From DASRQK01 sp964436635 (GTDB lineage: Bacteria > Bacteroidota > Bacteroidia > Sphingobacteriales > Sphingobacteriaceae), in the NCBI GenBank assembly GCA_964436635.1, contig CAYTDM010000040.1, forward strand, positions 1 through 8,227: 8,227 nucleotides of DNA, read 5' to 3'. The notes beneath the pieces are model-generated. The model did not search any database, was not told the DNA's origin, and saw only the letters and a list, made by a program, of their open reading frames with translations. Of this stretch, positions 1-6,661 are shown one piece after another. Position numbers and translations under genes: made by a program. How positions within the stretch are numbered: the first letter of the stretch is position 1; each line of letters starts with the position of its first letter.

Positions 1-45
1 AACAATTAAAACCAAAATATATAATTAAAAACAAAGAATAATTAT

Positions 46-53
46 TACCTTTG
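46..53 (+). promoter_or_regulatory. Bacteroidota-type -7 promoter element for rplY
   Basis: The sequence TACCTTTG matches the Bacteroidota -7 consensus TAnnTTTG exactly and lies 26 nt before the rplY start codon, in a leader made almost only of A and T. I see no convincing TTG-type -33 element about 20 nt upstream. The leader has no Shine-Dalgarno sequence, which is common in this phylum. Confidence 0.6.
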
Positions 54-79
54 CAACTCAATTTATAATTTTTTTAAAA

Positions 80-670
80 ATGAAATCAATTGCTATTAGC
101 GGTTCTGCAAGACAGAACGTAGGGAAAAGAGACGCGAAAGAATTGCGTTACCAAGGTTTAGTGCCTGCAGTTCTTTATGGTGGTGACCAACAAATCCACT
201 TCTCGGTGTCCGCAGCTGATTTGAAGCCTGCTATTTATACCGCAGACATTCATTTCATCGATCTTGATATTGACGGCAAAAAATACAAAGCCATCATTCA
301 AGACAGCCAGTACCATCCATTAACTGATTTAATCATTCACATCGACTTTTTATTGTTAATCGACGATAAACCAGTAGCGATGAATGTGCCAATCAAATTA
401 ACCGGAACTTCTCCAGGTGTTAAAATGGGGGGTAAAATGGTCCAAAAACTTCGTAACTTAAAGGTAAGAGCATTGCCTGCTAACATGCCTCAATACATCG
501 AAGTTAGCTTAGAGCCACTTGAAGTAGGTAAATCTGTACGTGTAGGTGAAGTGAACGTTCCAAACGCGGCTATCTTAAACAATGCAGACGATACCATCGT
601 TTCAGTAATTATGTCTCGTGCTTTGCGTCAAGCAGAACAAGAAGCAGCAAAAGCTGAGAAGAAAAAATAA
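80..670 (+). CDS. rplY: 50S ribosomal protein L25 (bL25, CTC/TL5 long form)
   Basis: This 196-residue protein belongs to the bL25 family, which binds 5S rRNA in the large ribosomal subunit. The N-terminal L25 domain covers about residues 1-93 and includes GLVPAVLYGG (26-35) and the block QYHPLTDLIIHIDF (77-90), whose H-P and H-x-D-F pattern is typical. The C-terminal TL5-type beta domain follows (about 100-180) with GTSPGVKMGGKM (109-120). The length fits the two-domain CTC form rather than the short enteric L25 of about 95 residues. The protein ends in a charged Ala/Glu/Lys tail. The ATG at 80 begins the conserved N-terminus and follows an exact -7 element. A strong terminator after the stop suggests a single-gene transcript. 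pth follows in the same direction, a common pairing in bacteria. Identification is firm. Confidence 0.96.
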   Translation: MKSIAISGSARQNVGKRDAKELRYQGLVPAVLYGGDQQIHFSVSAADLKPAIYTADIHFIDLDIDGKKYKAIIQDSQYHPLTDLIIHIDFLLLIDDKPVAMNVPIKLTGTSPGVKMGGKMVQKLRNLKVRALPANMPQYIEVSLEPLEVGKSVRVGEVNVPNAAILNNADDTIVSVIMSRALRQAEQEAAKAEKKK

Positions 671-685
671 ATGTTTAACAAACAG

Positions 686-719
686 AAAAAAAAGCATCCT
701 CCAGGGGATGCTTTTTTTT
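686..719 (+). terminator. Rho-independent terminator after rplY
   Basis: A perfect inverted repeat has arms GCATCC (694-699) and GGATGC (706-711) with a six-base loop TCCAGG. The stem is extended by eight A before it and eight T after it, giving 14-bp arms in all. It starts 15 nt after the rplY stop. The T-tract on the forward strand fits termination of rplY. The symmetric A-tract would also allow function in reverse, but no reverse gene is nearby. Confidence 0.93.
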
Positions 720-725
720 GTAATA

Positions 726-756
726 TTGGTCAGTAGCCTTAAAAATCGTACCTTAG
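726..756 (+). promoter_or_regulatory. Promoter for pth (-33 TTGG, -7 TACCTTAG)
   Basis: TTGG at 726-729 and TACCTTAG at 749-756 are separated by 19 nt, close to the spacing of Bacteroidota primary-sigma promoters (TTTG, 19-21 nt, TAnnTTTG). The -7 element has one mismatch. The site lies between the rplY terminator and the pth ATG at 773, as expected for independent transcription of pth. Confidence 0.5.
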
Positions 757-772
757 ATCTAAAATTATCACC

Positions 773-1333
773 ATGAAATATTTAATCGTAGGATTAGGAA
801 ATATTGGTCGAGAATATGCCGACACCCGTCATAATATTGGATTTATGGTTGCAGATGCCTTGGTGAAAAAAGCTGAAGCGAGCTATTCGACTTTACGACA
901 TGCCTATTATGCCGAATTTAAACTTAGAGGTAAGCAAGTATATGTGATCAAACCGACCACCTACATGAATTTAAGTGGGAAGGCGGTGAATTACTGGATG
1001 CATGAATTGCGCATTCCTTTAGAAAATGTCTTGGTGATCGTGGATGATTTGGCCACTCCTTTCGGTAAAATTAGGTTAAGACCGAAGGGAAGCAGCGCAG
1101 GCCATAATGGTTTAAAAAGCATTGAAAGTTTGTGTGGTGGCCAAGGCTATCCACGCTTAAAATTTGGAATCAGCGACCATTTTCCAAAGGGTCGACAAGC
1201 CGATTATGTATTAAGTAGTTTTGACCCGGAAGAAGCTGCAGAATTGCCTGCGCTTATCGATCAGTCGGTTCAAATGGTGGAAAGTTTTGTGCACATTGGC
1301 ATTGAGTTAACCATGACTCAATTCAACAAGTAA
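773..1333 (+). CDS. pth: Peptidyl-tRNA hydrolase
   Basis: The 186-residue product matches bacterial Pth, the cytoplasmic esterase that frees tRNA from prematurely released peptidyl-tRNA. Visible family motifs are VGLGNIG with Asn10, TRHNIGF with the catalytic His20, PTTYMNLSG (61-69) with Met65/Asn66 of the substrate pocket, IVDDLATPFGK (89-99) with the Asp that orients the catalytic His, and GSSAGHNGLKS (106-116) with the conserved HNG. The length is normal (about 185-200). The ATG at 773 places the N-terminal beta strand directly at the start, and the leader has no Shine-Dalgarno sequence. It has its own promoter-like site and sits downstream of rplY; both genes serve translation. The next gene is convergent, with 92 bp between the stop codons. 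No key residue is missing. Confidence 0.97.
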   Translation: MKYLIVGLGNIGREYADTRHNIGFMVADALVKKAEASYSTLRHAYYAEFKLRGKQVYVIKPTTYMNLSGKAVNYWMHELRIPLENVLVIVDDLATPFGKIRLRPKGSSAGHNGLKSIESLCGGQGYPRLKFGISDHFPKGRQADYVLSSFDPEEAAELPALIDQSVQMVESFVHIGIELTMTQFNK

Positions 1334-1425
1334 GTCTCGTCAAAAACCCAGCATAGCCAACAGCATAGTCTATCCATTAACAAGTCACAAGCAAAACGGA
1401 AACCTAGCTTGGAGCATAGACTCGC

Positions 1426-1947
1426 TTAAAAAGCTATAAATTCAGTGATTTGTTCGTCTGTGAATTTAAGGGTATCGGCCTTAAATAGTTCATGCTGTTC
1501 ATCGAATTCTTGAACGATGTGCGGGATATGTATGCGCAAAGGCAACACATGTAAACGCAAATAATTGCACACGCCTGTGAAATGATCCACCCCCCGAATA
1601 TTCCCATATTTTCCGTTAGAATGACCAACCAAAGCTGCCTTTTTATTAAAAAAGCTATCTGGATATTTACAGGCATCCACAAATGCCTTTAATATCCCTG
1701 GAAAACTACCATTGTATTCAGGAATGATAAAAATAAACTTATCAGTCGCTGAAATAAGGTTTTGAATGGGTTCGAACGCCTCACTCCTTTTCCCAAACAT
1801 ATCTTGAGAAATAAAATGATCCGGTAATTCTGTGAGAGAAAAGACAGTGGATTCAACACCTTTTTGACTCAATCGATTATGATAATAATTAGCCAATCGA
1901 GCACTGTTGCTGTTGGGTCTATTTGTACCTGAAATTATTGTGATCAT
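1426..1947 (-). CDS. NAD(P)H-dependent FMN reductase, flavodoxin-like fold
   Basis: The 173-residue product belongs to the FMN_red family (ChrR/YieF/azoreductase-like). These proteins bind FMN and use NAD(P)H to reduce flavin, quinones, azo dyes or metals. The phosphate-binding loop SGTNRPNSNS is at residues 6-15. The signature PEYNGSFPGILKAFVDAC is at 76-93, and GHSNGKYGNIRG, equivalent to the second flavin-contact loop, is at 108-119. I chose the ATG at 1947-1945 because it begins the first beta strand (MITIISGT). The frame stays open for 26 more codons, but these resemble nothing in the family and run through the parA promoter region. The gene is divergent from parA and convergent with pth, so it is probably its own transcript. 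The physiological substrate cannot be told from sequence. Confidence 0.88.
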   Translation of the reverse strand: MITIISGTNRPNSNSARLANYYHNRLSQKGVESTVFSLTELPDHFISQDMFGKRSEAFEPIQNLISATDKFIFIIPEYNGSFPGILKAFVDACKYPDSFFNKKAALVGHSNGKYGNIRGVDHFTGVCNYLRLHVLPLRIHIPHIVQEFDEQHELFKADTLKFTDEQITEFIAF

Positions 1948-1969
1948 GAAACTTTTAATACTAAATTCG

Positions 1970-1977
1970 TATCTTAG
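1970..1977 (+). promoter_or_regulatory. Possible -7 element for the parA operon
   Basis: TATCTTAG is a one-mismatch match to TAnnTTTG, 63 nt before the parA ATG and inside the 93-bp region shared with the divergent reductase gene. I could not find a -33 TTG at the right distance, so this is weaker than the two upstream promoter sites. Confidence 0.35.
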
Positions 1978-2040
1978 CACTCGGAGAACAGCGTCCTCAA
2001 CGCATCCAAAAATACAAATAAACAATTAGATATTATTGAA

Positions 2041-2838
2041 ATGGGGAAAATCATTGCTATAGCCAATCAAAAAGGTGGGGTCGGTAAAACAACCTCTTCG
2101 ATTAACCTTGCAGCCAGTCTGGCTGTATTGGAATATCGCACCTTACTCGTAGATGCCGATCCGCAAGCAAATTCCACTTCAGGACTGGGCTTTGATCCAC
2201 GCGCGATCAAATCCAGCGTATACGAATGTATCGTCAATGGTTTGCCTGCAGAGGAAGCCATTCGCAGCACTGAAACACCCAATTTAGATTTAATGCCTGC
2301 TCATATCGACTTAGTTGGAGCAGAAATCGAAATGATTAATTTGCATGAGCGTGAATATAAAATGCGCCAGATCTTGGATCAAGTGCGCGATAAATATGAT
2401 TTTATCATCATCGATTGTTCCCCGTCATTAGGCTTGATCACTATTAATGCTTTAACTGCTGCGAACTCGGTGATTATTCCGGTTCAATGCGAGTATTTTG
2501 CATTAGAAGGCTTAGGAAAATTACTGAATACGATTAAAATCGTTCAAAACAGATTAAATCGGGACTTGGAAATAGAAGGAATTTTACTGACTATGTACGA
2601 TGCGCGTTTGCGTTTAGCAAACCAAGTCGTAGAGGAAGTTCGCTCCCACTTTAATGACTTAGTGTTTGAAACAATCATCCAAAGAAATACGCGTTTAAGC
2701 GAGGCTCCAAGTTTTGGCGTGTCGGTGATTATGCACGACGCAAACAGCAAAGGTGCGATCAATTATTTAAATCTAGCACGCGAATTGTTAAGAAAAAATG
2801 GGTTGACGAAGTCTGAAATAGAGGAGGTGAAAAATTAA
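2041..2838 (+). CDS. parA: Chromosome-partitioning ATPase ParA (Soj family)
   Basis: The 265-residue product is a ParA/MinD-superfamily ATPase of the short chromosomal (Soj) type, without the N-terminal helix-turn-helix found in many plasmid ParA proteins. The deviant Walker A box is KGGVGKTT (11-18) with the signature Lys11 and Lys16. The A'/switch I motif is LLVDADPQANST (35-46) with Asp40. Walker B is FIIIDCSPSLG (121-131) with Asp125. VIIPVQCEYFALEGL (144-158) is also typical. ATP-bound ParA dimers coat the nucleoid non-specifically, and ParB stimulates hydrolysis, moving the origin region. parB begins one base after the parA stop codon. The ATG at 2041 immediately precedes the first strand and is the only sensible start. 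Its last codons contain the Shine-Dalgarno sequence of parB, so the two products are probably translated from one message. Confidence 0.96.
   Translation: MGKIIAIANQKGGVGKTTSSINLAASLAVLEYRTLLVDADPQANSTSGLGFDPRAIKSSVYECIVNGLPAEEAIRSTETPNLDLMPAHIDLVGAEIEMINLHEREYKMRQILDQVRDKYDFIIIDCSPSLGLITINALTAANSVIIPVQCEYFALEGLGKLLNTIKIVQNRLNRDLEIEGILLTMYDARLRLANQVVEEVRSHFNDLVFETIIQRNTRLSEAPSFGVSVIMHDANSKGAINYLNLARELLRKNGLTKSEIEEVKN
2822..2830 (+). promoter_or_regulatory. Strong Shine-Dalgarno sequence for parB inside parA
   Basis: AGGAGGTGA lies within the last sense codons of parA (Glu-Glu-Val-Lys) and ends nine bases before the parB ATG at 2840. It is complementary to the 16S rRNA 3' end over the whole nine bases. 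No other gene in the window has a comparable site. It supports the ATG at 2840 as the parB start. Confidence 0.7.
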
Positions 2839-2839
2839 T

Positions 2840-3781
2840 ATGGCAGCACAACAACGAAAAATAGGTTTAGGTAAAGGCTTAAGCGCGCTTTTGAATGATT
2901 CGGAAGAAGTGATGGCTAGGCCGCATTCGAATACCCAGCAACAGTCATCAAACACGAATGCATCCTCTAACTCAGATCGAAGCGCAGGGGGTATTTATGA
3001 AATCGAAGTAGATCGCATCGCTGTCAATCCTTATCAACCTCGGACGGAATTTGATCAAGAAGCACTTCAAGAATTATCAGAATCTATCCGATTACAAGGG
3101 TTGATCCAGCCCATTACCGTTCGAGAAGATGGGACTGGACATTACCAACTGATTAGTGGGGAAAGAAGATTAAGAGCAACTAAACTGGCTGGAATTAAAA
3201 CAATCCCTGCTTATGTGCGCACGGCCAACGACCAACAAATGTTGGAAATGGCCTTGATCGAAAATATTCAGCGAGAAAACTTAAATGCCATTGAAGTGGC
3301 ACTTAGTTTTCAACGCATGATCGATGAGCTTAGCTTAAAACAAGAAGAACTGGGCGATAGGGTCAGCAAAAATAGAAGTACTGTAAATAATTACTTGCGT
3401 TTGTTAAGGTTGCCTCCAGCCATTCAAGCAGGGATTCGTGATGGAGCACTGAGCATGGGGCACGCCCGTGCACTCATTAATTTACCAGATGCTGATCACC
3501 AACTGTACGTTTTTCAAGAAATTGTCAAACACGCCCTATCTGTTCGAAAAACAGAAGAAATCGTTCGTGAGATCCAACAAGGCAAGAAAGTCAAATCGAA
3601 TGGATCTTCCACGCCTGCTGGTTTATCTTTCCAATATCAAAAAATAGAGGATGATTTAGCGTCCAGATTTGCAACGCGCGTGAAATTAAAATTGCAAAGC
3701 AAAAAAGGCACAGGCGCCATAGAGATTCCATTCAATTCGGAAGAAGATTTAAATAGAATACTTGAATTATTAGATTGGTAA
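2840..3781 (+). CDS. parB: Chromosome-partitioning protein ParB (Spo0J/Noc family)
   Basis: The 313-residue product has the full ParB layout. KIGLGKGLSALLND (7-20) is the N-terminal motif that stimulates the ParA ATPase. A low-complexity Ser/Asn/Gln linker follows (about 28-50). The ParB/Srx CTPase domain holds NPYQPRTEF (63-71), GERRLRA (107-113) and ENIQREN (141-147). A helix-turn-helix for parS recognition lies around 167-190 (SKNRSTVNNYLRLLRLP), followed by GALSMGHARALINL. The C-terminal dimerisation segment ends with FNSEEDLNRILELL. GERR and ENIQREN, the nucleotide-contact signatures, are intact, so CTP-dependent sliding-clamp activity is expected. It is coupled to parA (1-nt gap) and overlaps the next start by one base (TAATG). 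I found no parS-like palindrome centred on CACGTG in the window, so loading sites must lie elsewhere. Confidence 0.96.
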   Translation: MAAQQRKIGLGKGLSALLNDSEEVMARPHSNTQQQSSNTNASSNSDRSAGGIYEIEVDRIAVNPYQPRTEFDQEALQELSESIRLQGLIQPITVREDGTGHYQLISGERRLRATKLAGIKTIPAYVRTANDQQMLEMALIENIQRENLNAIEVALSFQRMIDELSLKQEELGDRVSKNRSTVNNYLRLLRLPPAIQAGIRDGALSMGHARALINLPDADHQLYVFQEIVKHALSVRKTEEIVREIQQGKKVKSNGSSTPAGLSFQYQKIEDDLASRFATRVKLKLQSKKGTGAIEIPFNSEEDLNRILELLDW

Positions 3782-4458
3782 TGAGTAGACTTGCCTTAAC
3801 TATGCTGGGCTTAGTGGCCTGCTTTTGGATCATTCCAACGGCAAAGGGGCATGACAAGGCCAAAGAAGTTAATTACATTCATTATACTACCCTTGCTTTT
3901 CAGGACTCTACAAATGGAGTCATTAAGGATTCAACCCGGCTCGCTTTAGAAGAAAAAACGCGAAAAGCCTGGCGCCGTTCACTTATTCTTCCAGGTTGGG
4001 GTCAAGTAACCAATGGAGGACTTTGGTGGATTAAGGTTCCCGTCATATATGGTGGATTTGTGACGACAGCAGTGGTATTTGACTTCAATAATACATACTA
4101 CAAAAGCATCTTGAAAGACGTTCAATATCGTTTGGCAAACAACCATGCCTTGCCACCGGATTCGCCCTATGATTACATCGCCGCAGACCCTCAAGGAACC
4201 AATTACCTGATCAACGCAAAAGATTATTATAGAAGAAACCGAGATTATATGGTCTTATTGACCGTCGGTTGGTACGCCTTGAATGCCATAGAAGCTTACG
4301 TGGATTCTATGCTTAAAAATCGTTGGGAGATTAGTGAAACCATACAAGTTAAAGTGAATCCAAGCATACTATCTGCCCCCACTTATGCGTATGGAAACCC
4401 TTTAATAGCCACCTCCGCACCCGTATTCGGTGTGAATATAAAATTCAATATAAAATGA
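3781..4458 (+). CDS. DUF5683-like membrane protein of unknown function
   Basis: The 225-residue product begins with a signal-peptide-like stretch (MSRLALTMLGLVACFWIIPT), then a polar, probably extracytoplasmic stretch (23-60). Next comes the block RRSLILPGWGQ (65-75), which I recognise as the hallmark of DUF5683 proteins. Two hydrophobic segments follow, at about 82-101 and 156-174, separated by a Tyr/Asn-rich loop. The C-terminus is polar and beta-like (KVNPSI...FGVNIKFNIK). The ATG at 3781 is preferred over the in-frame TTG at 3775 because it overlaps the parB stop as TAATG and starts a good signal sequence. The end overlaps dapB by four bases (ATGA). No biochemical role is known to me. Its fixed position between parB and dapB suggests an envelope function linked to growth, but that is inference. 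The family assignment comes from memory of the motif and context. Confidence 0.75.
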   Translation: MSRLALTMLGLVACFWIIPTAKGHDKAKEVNYIHYTTLAFQDSTNGVIKDSTRLALEEKTRKAWRRSLILPGWGQVTNGGLWWIKVPVIYGGFVTTAVVFDFNNTYYKSILKDVQYRLANNHALPPDSPYDYIAADPQGTNYLINAKDYYRRNRDYMVLLTVGWYALNAIEAYVDSMLKNRWEISETIQVKVNPSILSAPTYAYGNPLIATSAPVFGVNIKFNIK

Positions 4459-5195
4459 AGATAGCATTATTTGGATATGGGAAAATGGGCCAGCTTATTG
4501 AAAATTTGGCCACTCAACGCGGGCATACGGTATCCCTCGTTGTACACCAAGCCAATCGCACTGGCATTACGATTGAAGATTTAGCAGACATTGATGTAGC
4601 CATCGATTTTAGCCAACCTGCTGCTGTATTAGAAAATGTTCGTCTGTGCTTTGCTGCAAACACGCCCATTGTGGTGGGAACTACGGGTTGGCACGACGCC
4701 CTGCTCGAGATCCAAGAAGAATGTTTAGCCAGTAACAATGCATTGATTTATGGGTCTAACTTCAGTATTGGCGTGAATGTATTGTTTTATATAAACAAGA
4801 AATTAGCCGAAGTCATGCGGCCTTACCAAAGCTACGATGTGCAATTAGAGGAAATCCATCATACGCAAAAATTGGATGCACCCAGCGGCACAGCGATCAC
4901 GTTGGCGAATGGCATTTTGGCACAACACATGACGAAGAAACAGTGGATTAACAACTTGGTGGGTGAAGGAGAAGAACATGTCCCTCAACCGAATGAATTG
5001 TTAATCGAAAGCCATAGAATCGAAGATGTACCCGGCACGCATACGGTCATCTACAGTTCTGAAATCGATCAAATCGAATTAAAGCATGTGGCCCATAGCC
5101 GTAAAGGGTTTGCCCTTGGCGCAGTGGTAGCAGCTGAATGGATATTAGGTAAACAAGGCTTTTATGAAATCAGCGAAATGTTTGATTTTAAATAA
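4455..5195 (+). CDS. dapB: 4-hydroxy-tetrahydrodipicolinate reductase
   Basis: The 246-residue product is DapB, which reduces the DapA product with NAD(P)H to tetrahydrodipicolinate on the route to meso-diaminopimelate and lysine. The Rossmann nucleotide loop is GYGKMG (7-12), one residue shorter than the enteric GxxGRMG form. AIDFSQP (49-55) and VVGTTGW (73-79) follow, then SNFSIGVN (101-108). The catalytic block EIHHTQKLDAPSGTA (133-147) contains His135 and Lys139, equivalent by motif to E. coli His159 and Lys163. HSRKGFALGA (214-223) is the conserved C-terminal segment that rejoins the nucleotide domain. The length suits the compact Bacteroidota form (E. coli has 273). The start overlaps the previous gene by four bases, which suggests translational coupling. 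lepB follows after 24 nt. Confidence 0.96.
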   Translation: MKIALFGYGKMGQLIENLATQRGHTVSLVVHQANRTGITIEDLADIDVAIDFSQPAAVLENVRLCFAANTPIVVGTTGWHDALLEIQEECLASNNALIYGSNFSIGVNVLFYINKKLAEVMRPYQSYDVQLEEIHHTQKLDAPSGTAITLANGILAQHMTKKQWINNLVGEGEEHVPQPNELLIESHRIEDVPGTHTVIYSSEIDQIELKHVAHSRKGFALGAVVAAEWILGKQGFYEISEMFDFK

Positions 5196-5219
5196 TTTGG
5201 GGCCAAAAGAAAGAAAAAC

Positions 5220-6644
5220 ATGACATACATCATCATTCTTATATTCCTGATCCTGATCCATGTGGGATTATGGAAATTATTCGTGAAGGCAGGAAGACCG
5301 GGTTGGGAGTCCATCATCCCGGTTTATCGAGAATACGTATTAGCTGTTCAGATTATTGGGAGACCGAGCTGGTGGATTGCCCTACTGATCATCCCCATCG
5401 TGAACATTTTTGTATTTACCGGCCTGTATTTGGATCTGGTAAAGGCCTTTGGAAAACGTAGATTTTGGGAATATGCAGCGACGATTTTAGTGCCATTTAT
5501 CGTGTTACCCCTTTGGGGAAATGACCCGAAAGTCACCTATTTAGGCCAATCAGGCACCCAATCGTTTAGAGAAAAATATCCTTATAAAAAGTCTTTTGCA
5601 AGGGAATGGGCCGATGCGATTGTATTTGCGGCAGTAGCAGCGACCTTAATTCGTGGATTTTTAATCGAAGCCTACATGATTCCTACGGGTTCCATGGAAA
5701 GAAGTTTATTAGTCGGTGATTTTTTATTTGTGAGCAAATTAAATTATGGCCCAAGAATCCCAATGACTCCAGTGGCCTTTCCGTTTGCGCACCATACCAT
5801 GCCTGTAACAGGAGGAAAAGCGTATTGGGAAGGGGTAAAAATCCCTTATAAACGCTTACCAGGTTTCCAAGAAATCAAGCGTAATGATGTGGTTGTATTC
5901 AACTATCCGATGGAGGCCGACGAACCGTATAACCGTCCGATAGATAAACGAGAAAACTACATTAAAAGAGCGATCGGAATTCCAGGAGACACCATTTCCA
6001 TGGAATTAGCACAGGTTTTTGTGAATGGGGAAAAAGGATTCAATCCTCCACAGGGCCAAATGGAATACCTGGTTTACACCGATGGTTCTGGGTTAAACCC
6101 ACAGCGTTTATTCGATTTGAGAATCGAAGCAAACCCTCAATTTCGTGAACCATATTTATTGTTTTTGACCGAAAAAACATACGAAGAAGTGGCGAGCTGG
6201 AGCAATGTAACGAAATTGGTCCCAGCCATTCGTCCGATGAACACGTCTGAGCCAAGAATCTTCCCAGAAAGTCCACTTCATCCGTGGAATCTAGATAATT
6301 TTGGCCCCATCATCGTACCGAAAAAAGGATGGACGGTGGAGCTGGATTCATTAACCTACCCGATCTATGAGCGTGCGATTCGCGTATACGAAGGCAACGA
6401 TCTGCGCCATGAAAACGGACAATATCTATTAAACGGCGTTCAAGTATCATCTTACACATTTAACATGGATTATTATTGGATGATGGGTGATAATCGCCAT
6501 AATTCAGAAGATGCGCGCATTTGGGGCTTTGTCCCAGAAGATCACATCGTAGGCAAAGCCTTATTTGTCTGGTTAAGTTTAGATCAACACGGCAGTTTCT
6601 TTGATAAGATTCGCTGGAATCGATTATTTACGAAGATTAGATAG
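5220..6644 (+). CDS. lepB: Signal peptidase I, large Bacteroidota form with N-terminal membrane module
   Basis: The 474-residue product is a type I signal peptidase, which cuts signal peptides from exported proteins on the outer face of the inner membrane. Residues 1-105 form a separate membrane module: hydrophobic segments at about 2-20, 52-70 and 85-98, and AGRPGWESIIPVY (24-36), a pattern resembling DUF5684-type proteins. A further transmembrane segment (about 130-150) leads to box B, MIPTGSMERSLLVGDF (153-168), with the catalytic Ser158. Box D is YIKRAIGIPGD (247-257) with the catalytic Lys249. Box E, MMGDNRHNSEDARIWGF (421-437), is complete except that the second Ser of the usual DSR is Ala432. 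About 160 residues lie between boxes D and E, a large insertion compared with short bacterial LepB proteins. It is the last gene of the parA cluster, and the reverse-strand Rhs region begins right after it. Confidence 0.94.
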   Translation: MTYIIILIFLILIHVGLWKLFVKAGRPGWESIIPVYREYVLAVQIIGRPSWWIALLIIPIVNIFVFTGLYLDLVKAFGKRRFWEYAATILVPFIVLPLWGNDPKVTYLGQSGTQSFREKYPYKKSFAREWADAIVFAAVAATLIRGFLIEAYMIPTGSMERSLLVGDFLFVSKLNYGPRIPMTPVAFPFAHHTMPVTGGKAYWEGVKIPYKRLPGFQEIKRNDVVVFNYPMEADEPYNRPIDKRENYIKRAIGIPGDTISMELAQVFVNGEKGFNPPQGQMEYLVYTDGSGLNPQRLFDLRIEANPQFREPYLLFLTEKTYEEVASWSNVTKLVPAIRPMNTSEPRIFPESPLHPWNLDNFGPIIVPKKGWTVELDSLTYPIYERAIRVYEGNDLRHENGQYLLNGVQVSSYTFNMDYYWMMGDNRHNSEDARIWGFVPEDHIVGKALFVWLSLDQHGSFFDKIRWNRLFTKIR

Positions 6645-6661
6645 AACGAAACGATCATTCA

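Noticed and set aside
1367..1422. Inverted repeat AGTCTAT...ATAGACT between pth and the reductase.
   Set aside because: It has seven base pairs with a 42-base loop and no T-tract, too weak to call a terminator or operator.
1948..2025. A 26-codon upstream extension of the reverse-strand FMN reductase.
   Set aside because: The family's first beta strand begins at the ATG at 1947. The added residues have no family counterpart and overlap the likely parA promoter.
3775..3780. TTG start at 3775 for the DUF5683-like gene.
   Set aside because: The ATG at 3781 is two codons downstream, overlaps the parB stop as TAATG and starts a normal signal sequence.
2041..3781. Search for a parS site near parA and parB.
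   Set aside because: I found no palindrome centred on CACGTG in the window, so no parS is reported.
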